Origin: Aquincola sp.
GTDB lineage: Bacteria > Pseudomonadota > Gammaproteobacteria > Burkholderiales > Burkholderiaceae_C
Direction: 5' to 3'
DNA length: 6,680 bases
NCBI GenBank assembly: GCA_029884035.1
Contig: JAOUIM010000206.1
Coordinates: 1 to 6,680, forward strand
The stretch's first letter is position 1. Every line of letters starts with the position of its first letter. Both the position numbers and the translations under genes were made by a program. The notes under the pieces were generated by a model that saw nothing but the letters and a program-made list of their open reading frames with translations, made no database searches and was not told where the DNA came from. Below are positions 1-6,352 of the stretch, one piece after another.

Positions 1-656
1 CGTCGTCGAACGAATTCAGAATCACGATCACCGGCCGTGGCAGCCACGCGGCATTGCCGCACAACGGTGTGGACCCGGTGCCGGTGGCCTGTCAGATGGT
101 GCAGGCGTTCCAGACCATCGTCACCCGAAACAAACGCCCGATCGACGCGGCGGTCATCTCGGTGACCATGATCCACGCCGGCGAGGCGACGAATGTCGTG
201 CCCGACGCCTGCGTCATCGAAGGCACGGTACGCACGTTCACCCTGGACGTGCTCGACCTGATCGAGCGCCGCATGAGGGAGATCGCCGAGCACACCTGCA
301 GCGCCTTCGGCGCGAAGTGCGGCTTCGAGTTTCACCGCAACTACCCGCCGACGATCAACCACGACGCCGAGACCGCATTCTTCCGCGGCGTCGCGACCGA
401 GGTCGCGGGGGCCGCCAACGTGCTCGAGTTCGAGCCGACGATGGGCGCCGAGGACTTCAGCTACTTCCTCCTCGAGAAACCGGGCTGCTACTTCCTGATC
501 GGCAACGGCGACGGCGGCCACCGCGCCGGCGGTCACGGCATGGGACCATGCATGCTGCACAACCCGAGCTACGACTTCAACGACGAACTGATCCCCCTGG
601 GCGCGACGATGTGGGTGCAGCTGGCCCGGGCGTGGCTGGCGTCGCCCGGACGATAG
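1..656 (+). CDS. M20-family amidohydrolase, C-terminal part (hippurate hydrolase / N-acyl-amino-acid amidohydrolase type)
   Basis: The reading frame is open from the left window edge (first full codon at base 3) to a TAG at 654-656, so the 5' part lies outside the window. About 217 residues are present out of the roughly 380-400 usual for the family. The visible part begins near the dimerisation (lid) domain: GRGSHAALPH followed by DPV at about 36-77 is a family hallmark, as is the stretch ending NVVPD...EGTVRTF at about 190-240. The return to the catalytic domain carries MGAEDFSYF (441-467) and LHNPSYDFND (555-584), whose His (codon 558-560) is the usual C-terminal metal ligand. Known members are cytosolic, metal-dependent hydrolases that remove acyl or aroyl groups from amino acids, for example hippurate to benzoate plus glycine. 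The substrate cannot be read from this fragment. The TTG at 54 lies inside the domain and is not a credible start. The gene converges on the HAD phosphatase gene, with 4 bases between the stop codons. Confidence 0.9.
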   Translation, partial: SSNEFRITITGRGSHAALPHNGVDPVPVACQMVQAFQTIVTRNKRPIDAAVISVTMIHAGEATNVVPDACVIEGTVRTFTLDVLDLIERRMREIAEHTCSAFGAKCGFEFHRNYPPTINHDAETAFFRGVATEVAGAANVLEFEPTMGAEDFSYFLLEKPGCYFLIGNGDGGHRAGGHGMGPCMLHNPSYDFNDELIPLGATMWVQLARAWLASPGR

Positions 657-660
657 CCCG

Positions 661-1281
661 TCAGATCCAGCGCTGCGCGACCAGCGCGGCCTCGCAATGC
701 GAGGCGCCCTGGAACTGCAGGGCCTGCCAGCCGTAACGCCGCGCTGCTTCCACGTTGGCGAGGTGATCGTCGATGAACACGCTGCGTGCCGGATCGATGC
801 CATGCACGTCGCGCAGGTGGTCGAAGATCGCGCGCTCGGGCTTGATGTGACCCACCCGCGAGGAGTAGACGCGGGCGTCGAACCAGCCGAAGCATTCGTG
901 CGCGCGCTCGAGGTGGTCCGCGAACGGACGCGGCATGTTCGACAGCAGGGCCAGGTAGCGGCGCGACGCCTTCACGCGGCGCAGCAGCGCCACGCTGTCG
1001 GGCAAGGGCTCGATGTGGGCGGGTATCGCCGCGATCAGGCGCCGCAGGTCGTCGACGTCGAAGCCCGTGCGCACCGCGATGCGTTCGGCCAGGGCGTCGG
1101 GCTCGACCGTGCCGCGATCGAAAGCCGACCATTCGGCATCGGGCGCGAAGCCGTTGAAGATCTGGCGCATCGCCTCGCGCGGGTCGTGCTGCGGCAGGAT
1201 CTGCCGCATCAGCTCGAGCGGCTGCCAACGCACGATCACGCCGCCCAAGTCGAAGACGATCGCGCGGCGTGCCTCGCTCAT
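661..1281 (-). CDS. HAD-superfamily phosphatase, YihX-like (subfamily IA), third gene of the tal-pgi operon
   Basis: A 206-residue protein with the full set of HAD motifs in order. Motif I is FDLGGVIV (nucleophile Asp11), motif II is LLSNMP (Ser114), motif III is the Lys in GHIKPER (Lys147), and motif IV is FIDDHLANVEAA (Asp171/Asp172). The segment at about residues 15-95 is the helical cap typical of subfamily I. The residue two after the nucleophile is Gly13, not the usual Asp; the same DLGN/DLGG form occurs in E. coli YihX, an alpha-D-glucose-1-phosphate phosphatase. A sugar phosphate substrate would suit the tal-pgi context, but this is inference; HAD substrates are hard to predict. The start at 1281 was chosen because the residues after it (MSEARRAIVFDLGG) open the HAD fold directly, while the longer open frame to 1419 only reads through pgi. 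The ATG overlaps the pgi TGA as ATGA (1278-1281). No Shine-Dalgarno sequence is visible, which fits translational coupling to pgi. Confidence 0.85.
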   Translation of the reverse strand: MSEARRAIVFDLGGVIVRWQPLELMRQILPQHDPREAMRQIFNGFAPDAEWSAFDRGTVEPDALAERIAVRTGFDVDDLRRLIAAIPAHIEPLPDSVALLRRVKASRRYLALLSNMPRPFADHLERAHECFGWFDARVYSSRVGHIKPERAIFDHLRDVHGIDPARSVFIDDHLANVEAARRYGWQALQFQGASHCEAALVAQRWI

Positions 1282-2918
1282 CGGCGCAGGCGCGCGAGCA
1301 ACTGCGCGGTCGAGCCGTCGAGCCCCTGAACATCGCCGGTGGCCAAGCGCGGAAGCAGTTGGCCCGCCAGGGCCTTGCCCAGCTCGACGCCCCATTGGTC
1401 GAAGCTGTTGATGCCCCATAGCGTGCCGCTGGTGAACACGCGGTGCTCGTACAGCGCGATCAGGGCGCCGAGCGACACCGGGGTCAACGCCTCGAGCAGC
1501 AGCGTCGTGCTGGGCCGATTGCCGGGAAAGCTGCGGTGGCGAGCCAGAGCGTCCCGATCGAAATCCACCGCGGCCGTCGGAGTGCGCTCCTGCCGCGCCT
1601 CATCGGCCCGCTTGCCCTGCATCAGCGCCTGGCTCTGCGCGAGGCAGTTGGCGAGCAGCTTGCGGTGCGAGTCCGCGAGGTCGTGGCTGGGCGCGCGTAC
1701 CGCGATGAACTCGACCGGGATCACGTCGCTGCCCTGGTGCAGCATCTGGAAGTAGGCGTGCTGGCCGTTGGTACCCGGCTCGCCCCAGACCACCGGGCTC
1801 GTGGCGAAGGGCAGTGTCTGGCCCGCCAGGTCGACCCGCTTGCCGTTGCTCTCCATCTCGAGCTGCTGCAGGTACGCCGGCAGCCGCGCGAGACCCTGGT
1901 GGTAGGGCGCGACGCTGCGGCTCGAGAAGCCGTGGAAATTGCGGTACCAGAGGTCGATGAGCCCGAGCAGCACCGGCAGGTTGCGCTCGAGCGGCGCCTC
2001 GGCAAAATGCCGATCCATCGAGTGCGCTCCGGCCAGCAGCGCGCGGAAGTTGGCAGCGCCGATGGCGATCGCGATCGGCAAGCCGATCGCACTCCACAGC
2101 GAGTAGCGGCCGCCCACCCAATCCCAGAATCCGAAGGTCGTGGTGATGCCGAACCGCGCCGCTGCCTCGACGTTGGTCGTCGTCGCGACGAAGTGCTTCG
2201 CGACATCGCTGCCGCCCTGCGCCAGGAACCAGGCCCTCGCGGCCTCGGCATTGGCCATCGTCTCCTGGGTGGTGAAGGTCTTGGAGGCGACGATGAACAG
2301 GGTCTCGCGCGCATTCACTCGCATGAGCACGCGCGTGAGGTCATGGCCGTCGACGTTGCTGACGAAATGCATCGACAGGCCCGGCGCTGCATACGCGTCG
2401 AGTGCCCCCACCACCATCTGCGGCCCGAGGTCGCTGCCGCCGATGCCGATGTTGACGACGTCGTGGATGCCGCTGTGCGACGCGTCTCTGACCTGCTCGG
2501 CGTAGGCCAGCATGGCGTCGAGCACCCCGTTGACCTCGTCGGCGAAGCGGTCGAACGGCGTGGCACCTCTCGGCGCACGCAGCGCGGTGTGCAGCACCGC
2601 GCGGCCTTCGGTCGCGTTGATCGGCTCTCCGGCGAACATCGCGTCGCGACGGGCCTCGAGTCCGCATTCGCGGGCCATCTCGACCAGGAAGTGCAACGTC
2701 GCAGTGTCGACGAGGTTCTTCGACAGGTCGGCAAACACCTCGGGCGCCTCGAACGACAGCGCCGCGGCGCGCTGCGCATCGCGCGCGAAGGCTTCGCGCA
2801 GGTCGAGCTCGCGGCCGTGCGCCTCATAGTGACCGCGCAGCGCCTGCCAGGCCGCCGTCTGGTCGCAGCGGACCAGGGCGGGGATGCGCGCGGGCACCGC
2901 GCGCACGGGTGTCGTCAT
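1278..2918 (-). CDS. pgi: glucose-6-phosphate isomerase
   Basis: Interconverts glucose-6-phosphate and fructose-6-phosphate in the cytosol, linking glycolysis/gluconeogenesis with the Zwf and Tal reactions encoded beside it. At 546 residues it matches the long bacterial form (about 549 in E. coli). Both family signatures are present: DWVGGRYSLWSAIG at 266-279 and GTLWGINSFDQWGVELGK at 498-515. Expected active-site residues are visible: Glu356 in MESNGK (catalytic base), His387 in GTNGQHAYFQ, Lys515 in the second signature and Arg271 in GGRYS. The phosphate-binding region IGIGGSDLGP (157-166) and SKTFTTQET (212-220) are intact. The ATG at 2918 overlaps the tal TGA as ATGA, and a GAAGG Shine-Dalgarno sequence sits 6 bases upstream inside the last tal codons. 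The 3' end overlaps the HAD gene in the same way. No defect is seen. Confidence 0.98.
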   Translation of the reverse strand: MTTPVRAVPARIPALVRCDQTAAWQALRGHYEAHGRELDLREAFARDAQRAAALSFEAPEVFADLSKNLVDTATLHFLVEMARECGLEARRDAMFAGEPINATEGRAVLHTALRAPRGATPFDRFADEVNGVLDAMLAYAEQVRDASHSGIHDVVNIGIGGSDLGPQMVVGALDAYAAPGLSMHFVSNVDGHDLTRVLMRVNARETLFIVASKTFTTQETMANAEAARAWFLAQGGSDVAKHFVATTTNVEAAARFGITTTFGFWDWVGGRYSLWSAIGLPIAIAIGAANFRALLAGAHSMDRHFAEAPLERNLPVLLGLIDLWYRNFHGFSSRSVAPYHQGLARLPAYLQQLEMESNGKRVDLAGQTLPFATSPVVWGEPGTNGQHAYFQMLHQGSDVIPVEFIAVRAPSHDLADSHRKLLANCLAQSQALMQGKRADEARQERTPTAAVDFDRDALARHRSFPGNRPSTTLLLEALTPVSLGALIALYEHRVFTSGTLWGINSFDQWGVELGKALAGQLLPRLATGDVQGLDGSTAQLLARLRR

Positions 2919-3877
2919 GCCGTACCTTCGATCATGCGGTCGAGCGCGGCCGCGTCGGCGGCGAAAGCGCGGATGCCTTCGGCCAGCTTCTCGGTGGCCA
3001 TCGCGTCGTCGTTGAGCGCGTACCGAAAGCCCGCCTCGTTGAATGTCATCGCGTGCAACGGGGTCGCCTTCGCGACGGCCGGGTCGAGGGCGCGCGCGAG
3101 CGGCGCGGTGCTCGACTGCAATTGCGCGAGCAGGTCGGGGCTGATCGTGAGCAGGTCGCAGCCCGCCAGCGCCGCGATCTGGCCGATGTTGCGCAGGCTC
3201 GCGCCCATCACTTTGGTGGGGACGCCGTAATGTTTGTAGTAGTTGTAGATCTGCGCCACCAACTGAACGCCGGGGTCATTGGCACCTGCGCTCGCCGCCT
3301 CGTCCCAGGCCGCGCCGGCCGCCTTCCTGTGCCAATCGTGGATGCGCCCGACGAAGGGCGAGACGAGCGTGACGCCGGCCTCACCACACGCGACCGCCTG
3401 GCACAACGTGAACACCAGCGTCAGGTTGCAGGCGATCCCCTCGTGCTGCAGCGCCTTGGCCGCCTGGATGCCCTCCCAGGTGGTGGCCATCTTGATCAAC
3501 ACGCGGTCACGCCCGACGCCGGCACGCTCATACAACTCGACGAGGCGGCGCGCACGCGCAATCGTGGCTGCGGCATCGAACGACAGCCGCGCATCGACCT
3601 CGGTGCTGACGCGCCCCGGGATCACCTGCAGGATCTCGAGCCCGAAACGCACCAGAACTTCATCGGCGATCCGGTCCAGCGACCGACCCTGCTTCTCCGC
3701 CACGGCGCGCGCCAGCAAGGCGGCGTACTCGGGCTGCTGCACCGCCTTGAAGATCAATGTCGGGTTGGTCGTCGCGTCTTGCGGCGCGAACTTCGCCAGT
3801 TGCCTGAAGTCGCCGGTGTCGGCCACCACGGTCGTGTACTGCCTGAGCTGTTCAAGCTGGTTCATCGCAGCGGTCAT
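2915..3877 (-). CDS. tal: transaldolase
   Basis: Moves a dihydroxyacetone unit between sedoheptulose-7-phosphate and glyceraldehyde-3-phosphate to give erythrose-4-phosphate and fructose-6-phosphate, in the non-oxidative pentose phosphate pathway. With the chosen start it has 320 residues, close to the 317 of E. coli TalB. The Schiff-base Lys129 lies in VLIKMATTWEG; Asp20 (VVADTGDF) and Glu93 (STEVDARLSFD) match the other catalytic acids; DATTNPTL (34-41), SPFVGRI (173-179) and MGASLRN (224-230) form the rest of the active site and phosphate pocket. The frame stays open up to an ATG at 3952, but similarity begins at about MNQLEQL and a longer protein would run through the shared promoter region. 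ATG 3877 has a GGA 8 bases upstream; the alternative ATG 3865 has no Shine-Dalgarno sequence. It is the first gene of the tal-pgi-HAD operon and divergent from zwf, with a HexR-type operator between. Confidence 0.97.
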   Translation of the reverse strand: MTAAMNQLEQLRQYTTVVADTGDFRQLAKFAPQDATTNPTLIFKAVQQPEYAALLARAVAEKQGRSLDRIADEVLVRFGLEILQVIPGRVSTEVDARLSFDAAATIARARRLVELYERAGVGRDRVLIKMATTWEGIQAAKALQHEGIACNLTLVFTLCQAVACGEAGVTLVSPFVGRIHDWHRKAAGAAWDEAASAGANDPGVQLVAQIYNYYKHYGVPTKVMGASLRNIGQIAALAGCDLLTISPDLLAQLQSSTAPLARALDPAVAKATPLHAMTFNEAGFRYALNDDAMATEKLAEGIRAFAADAAALDRMIEGTA

Positions 3878-3903
3878 TGTGCCGTTCCGTGATGAGCGGC
3901 GGC

Positions 3904-3933
3904 GACCGGCCTGCGCTCTCGGTTTGACCGGCC
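3904..3933. repeat. Pair of 8-base direct repeats in the divergent promoter region
   Basis: GACCGGCC occurs at 3904-3911 and again at 3926-3933. The copies are in the same orientation with starts 22 bases apart, about two turns of the helix. The second copy overlaps the proposed zwf -35 hexamer. Such spacing could serve a dimeric DNA-binding protein. In GC-rich DNA an 8-base repeat may also arise by chance, so function is only a possibility. Confidence 0.35.
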
Positions 3934-3952
3934 GAAGAAACTCATGCATCAT
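3924..3952 (+). promoter_or_regulatory. Possible sigma-70-type promoter of zwf-hexR
   Basis: TTGACC at 3924-3929 matches the -35 consensus at 5 of 6 positions. After a 17-base spacer, CATCAT at 3947-3952 matches the -10 consensus at 4 of 6. Transcription would then start at about 3958-3960, right at the left edge of the HexR-type operator, giving a leader of only about 23 bases before the zwf GTG. This is motif matching alone; the -10 is weak. No convincing counterpart was found for tal on the other strand. Confidence 0.35.
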
Positions 3953-3958
3953 GGAGTT

Positions 3959-3973
3959 GGTAACTTTATTACA
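3959..3973. promoter_or_regulatory. HexR-type operator between tal and zwf
   Basis: The 15 bases GGTAACTTTATTACA match the HexR palindrome known from Shewanella and relatives (TGTAAT-WWW-ATTACA) at all but two positions, 3959 and 3964. The inner palindrome GTAA-N7-TTAC is perfect. It is an AT-rich island in GC-rich DNA, 8 bases before the zwf start codon and about 80 bases before tal. An RpiR-family gene of the HexR type follows zwf. In Pseudomonas and Shewanella, HexR binds such sites and is released by KDPG. Binding here would most simply repress zwf-hexR, with possible autoregulation, and it may also affect the tal-pgi operon. The site is seen in the sequence; its regulatory effect is inferred. 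Confidence 0.72.
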
Positions 3974-3981
3974 TCCGGATC

Positions 3982-5427
3982 GTGTCCTTCGACCTCGTTC
4001 TTTTCGGCGGTACTGGCGACCTCACGTGGCGCAAGCTGATGCCCGCGCTGTTCCAGGCCTGGCGGCACTGCAAGCTGCCGCCCGACGGCCGCATCCTCGC
4101 GGTGGCGCGTGACGAGCGCAGCGACGACGCCTACCGCACCTTCATCAAGGACAAGTTCGCGGAGGTGGAGACCGCCAAGCGCCCGAGCGACGACGAGTTC
4201 GCGCGCTTCGCGCAGTTGGTGCACTACCGCCGGATGGACCTTGCGCAGCCCGAGCACTACACCGGCCTGAAGCAATGGCTCGACGCGCGCGGGGCCGACG
4301 TGAAGGTGTTCTTCCTCGCAACGAGCCCGCACCTGTTCACGCAGATCTGCGCCCAGCTCGGCACCGCGGGGCTGAACGGGCCGGACGTGCGCGTCGTGCT
4401 CGAGAAGCCGCTCGGCCACGACCTGGCGAGTGCACAGGAGATCAACCGCGTCGTTCGCGCATCGTTCACCGAGTCGCAGGCGCTGCGCATCGACCACTAT
4501 CTGGGCAAGCCGGCGGTGCAGAACCTGACCGCGCTGCGCTTTGGCAATGCGCTGTTCGAGCCGCTGTGGCGGCGCGAGAGCATCGCCAACATCCAGATCA
4601 CGATCGCCGAGAGCCTGGGCGTAGGCACGCGCGGCGACTTCTACGACCGCACCGGCGCCCTGCGCGACATGGTCCAGAACCACGCACTGCAGCTGCTGAC
4701 GATGATCGCGATGGAGCCGCCGGCCATCGGTGATGCGACCGCGATCCGCGACGAGAAGCTCAAGGTGCTCAAGTCGTTGAAGCCCTTCACGGCCGAGACC
4801 GTGGCGCGCGACGTCGTGCGCGGTCAGTACAAGGGCGCATCGGTGGGCGGCGAGAAGGTGCCGGGGTACCTCGAGGAGGCCAAGGTGCCGGTCGACAGCC
4901 ATACCGAGACCTTCGTCGCGTTGCGCACCGAGGTGCAGAACTGGCGCTGGGCGGGCGTGCCCTTCTACTTGCGCACCGGCAAGCGGCTCGCGGCGCGCGA
5001 CGCGCTGATCGTCGTCAACTTCCGCCCTGTACCCCACCCGATCTTCGCCGGCATCACCGGCGCCAACAAGCTCGTGATCAAGCTGCAGCCCGAGGACGGT
5101 CTCGAGCTGCACCTGCTGGCGGCCAAGGGTGCGGGCACCAATGAGCCGCTGTCTCCGGTCAAGCTCGACCTCGACTTCGACAAGGCATTCGCTGCCAACC
5201 GGGTGGGCGCGTACGAACGGCTGCTGCTCGACGCGATCGCAGGCCGACTCAACCTGTTCGTGCGCAGCGACGAGCAGGAGGAGGCCTGGCGCTGGGTCGA
5301 GCCCGTGCTCGATACGTGGCGCAACGACTCGGCAGGGCCGAAGTCGTACGCCGCAGGCAGCTGGGGGCCACCGTCGTCGAGCGCGCTGATCGCACGCGAC
5401 GGCTTCGTGTGGGAAGAAGAGTCATGA
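3982..5427 (+). CDS. zwf: glucose-6-phosphate 1-dehydrogenase
   Basis: Oxidises glucose-6-phosphate to 6-phosphogluconolactone with reduction of NADP (or NAD), the entry step of the oxidative pentose phosphate and Entner-Doudoroff routes. The 481-residue protein has the usual family length. The N-terminal Rossmann segment carries the nucleotide-binding motif GGTGDLTWRKLMPAL (9-23), followed by EKPLGHD (141-147). The substrate-binding signature RIDHYLGK is at 169-176, the general base is His234 in MVQNHALQLL, and RTGKRL is at 331-336. The start is GTG at 3982: a TAA lies in frame at 3961-3963 with no ATG between, and residue 2 onward (SFDLVLFGGTGDL) is the expected beginning. A weak GGA lies about 5 bases upstream. 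The operator upstream and the hexR gene downstream suggest KDPG-responsive control. The TGA at 5425-5427 overlaps the ATG of a possible small ORF. Confidence 0.97.
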   Translation: MSFDLVLFGGTGDLTWRKLMPALFQAWRHCKLPPDGRILAVARDERSDDAYRTFIKDKFAEVETAKRPSDDEFARFAQLVHYRRMDLAQPEHYTGLKQWLDARGADVKVFFLATSPHLFTQICAQLGTAGLNGPDVRVVLEKPLGHDLASAQEINRVVRASFTESQALRIDHYLGKPAVQNLTALRFGNALFEPLWRRESIANIQITIAESLGVGTRGDFYDRTGALRDMVQNHALQLLTMIAMEPPAIGDATAIRDEKLKVLKSLKPFTAETVARDVVRGQYKGASVGGEKVPGYLEEAKVPVDSHTETFVALRTEVQNWRWAGVPFYLRTGKRLAARDALIVVNFRPVPHPIFAGITGANKLVIKLQPEDGLELHLLAAKGAGTNEPLSPVKLDLDFDKAFAANRVGAYERLLLDAIAGRLNLFVRSDEQEEAWRWVEPVLDTWRNDSAGPKSYAAGSWGPPSSSALIARDGFVWEEES

Positions 5428-5477
5428 CCTGCCGGGGCCTGATCGGCAGCGACGGCTCGACAACGACACACCACTGA
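5424..5477 (+). other. Possible 17-codon linker ORF between zwf and hexR
   Basis: An ATG at 5424 overlaps the zwf stop as ATGA and is preceded, at a 7-base distance, by the purine-rich GGGAAG (5411-5416). It encodes MTCRGLIGSDGSTTTHH and stops with TGA at 5475-5477, one base before the hexR ATG at 5479. The hexR start has no visible Shine-Dalgarno sequence, so ribosomes finishing this ORF could re-initiate on hexR. It may also be chance: it is short and resembles no family known to me. An inverted repeat CTGCCG (5429-5434) / CGGCAG (5444-5449) with a 9-base loop lies inside it; no T-run follows, so it does not look like an intrinsic terminator. Confidence 0.25.
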
Positions 5478-5478
5478 C

Positions 5479-6351
5479 ATGTCAATGCTCGAACGCGTTC
5501 AAGCGGCGCTGCCGGCCTTGCCGCCGGCCGAGCAGCGGGTGGCCAAGCTCGTGCTGGCCGATGCACGCAGCTTCGCCTCGCTGCCGGTCGGCGAGCTGGC
5601 CGATCGCGCCCATGTCAGCAAGCCGACGGTCGTGCGCTTCTGCCGCAGCGTCGGCTACGACGGCCTGGCGGATTTCAAGCTCAAGCTCGCCGGCACGGTC
5701 AACGAGGGCGTGCCCTTCGTGCACCGCGCCGTCGACGAGGACGACAAGCCGGGCGACATCGTGGTCAAGGTCATCGACAACGCGGTCAGTGCGATGCTCG
5801 CGTATCGCAACCACGCGGCCGCGGCGGCCTTCGAGCGCGCGATCGAGGCGCTCGCCGCGGCGTGCCGCAACGGCCGGCGCATCGATTTCTACGGTGTCGG
5901 CAACTCGGGCATCGTCGCGCAGGACGCGCAGCACAAGTTCTTCCGGCTCGGCGTGATGGCCACTGCAGTGTCCGACGGCCACGTGCAGGTCATGAGTGCC
6001 ACCATGCTGCAGCCTGGCGACTGCGCGGTGATCATCAGCAACTCGGGCCGCAGCCGCGACCTGCTCGACGCCGCCGAGATCGCACGCCGCAAAGGCGCCA
6101 CGACGATCGTCATCACCGCGAGCGGCTCGCCGCTTGCACATTCGGCCACCGGTGCGCAGCAGATCCTGCTCGCGGCAGACCACCCGGAAGACTACGACCG
6201 CTACAGCCCGATGGTGTCGCGCCTGCTGCACCTGGTGATCATCGACATCCTGACCACCGGGGTGGCACTGCGACTGGGCAGCGAACTGCGGCCGATGCTT
6301 GCGGAGATCAAGCGCAACCTGCGTGCGAAACGCTACGCCCGCGCGGAGTAG
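5479..6351 (+). CDS. hexR: RpiR-family transcriptional regulator, probable HexR
   Basis: A 290-residue protein with the two-domain RpiR design. The N-terminal helix-turn-helix domain occupies about residues 1-77, with the recognition region ELADRAHVSKPTVVRFCRSV at 39-58. The C-terminal SIS (sugar isomerase) sugar-phosphate-binding domain spans about 120-260. In it, YGVGNSG (138-144) and IISNSGRSRDLLDA (185-198) are the phosphate-binding loops; Ser143 and Ser187/Ser189 probably match the two serines tied to effector binding in Pseudomonas HexR. Its place directly after zwf, plus the HexR-type operator before zwf, supports HexR over other RpiR members (such as RpiR or MurR). It would sense KDPG and control central carbon genes. 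ATG 5479 is followed by another ATG at 5485; neither has a clear Shine-Dalgarno sequence. The stop is one base from the end of mlaB on the other strand. Confidence 0.9.
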   Translation: MSMLERVQAALPALPPAEQRVAKLVLADARSFASLPVGELADRAHVSKPTVVRFCRSVGYDGLADFKLKLAGTVNEGVPFVHRAVDEDDKPGDIVVKVIDNAVSAMLAYRNHAAAAAFERAIEALAAACRNGRRIDFYGVGNSGIVAQDAQHKFFRLGVMATAVSDGHVQVMSATMLQPGDCAVIISNSGRSRDLLDAAEIARRKGATTIVITASGSPLAHSATGAQQILLAADHPEDYDRYSPMVSRLLHLVIIDILTTGVALRLGSELRPMLAEIKRNLRAKRYARAE

Positions 6352-6352
6352 G

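Noticed and set aside
1282..1419. N-terminal extension of the HAD protein to 1419
   Set aside because: The added 46 residues only read an alternate frame of the pgi C-terminus; HAD motif I begins right after the ATG at 1281, which forms a clean ATGA overlap.
1443..3230. Long plus-strand open frame of 595 codons opposite pgi and the end of tal
   Set aside because: It is antisense to a complete pgi with intact active-site motifs; its Arg/Ala/Val/Glu-rich, low-complexity translation is typical of shadow frames in GC-rich DNA and shows no family motif.
3226..3247. Second HexR-like site suggested by the taatgtttgtagtagttgta stretch inside tal
   Set aside because: It lacks the inverted GTAA...TTAC symmetry; the AT-rich run is explained by the Tyr/Asn/Lys codons of the conserved YNYYKHYG segment.
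3878..3952. N-terminal extension of transaldolase to the ATG at 3952
   Set aside because: The extra 25 residues are Arg-rich with no family similarity, would cover most of the divergent promoter region, and the chosen start gives the normal TalB length with a better ribosome site.
3949..5112. Minus-strand open frame of 387 codons opposite zwf
   Set aside because: Antisense shadow of zwf: His/Arg/Ala/Leu-rich translation without a domain, running into the divergent promoter region.
5429..5449. Intrinsic terminator between zwf and hexR
   Set aside because: The CTGCCG/CGGCAG stem is only 6 base pairs with a 9-base loop and is not followed by a T-run; the short spacing argues for co-transcription.
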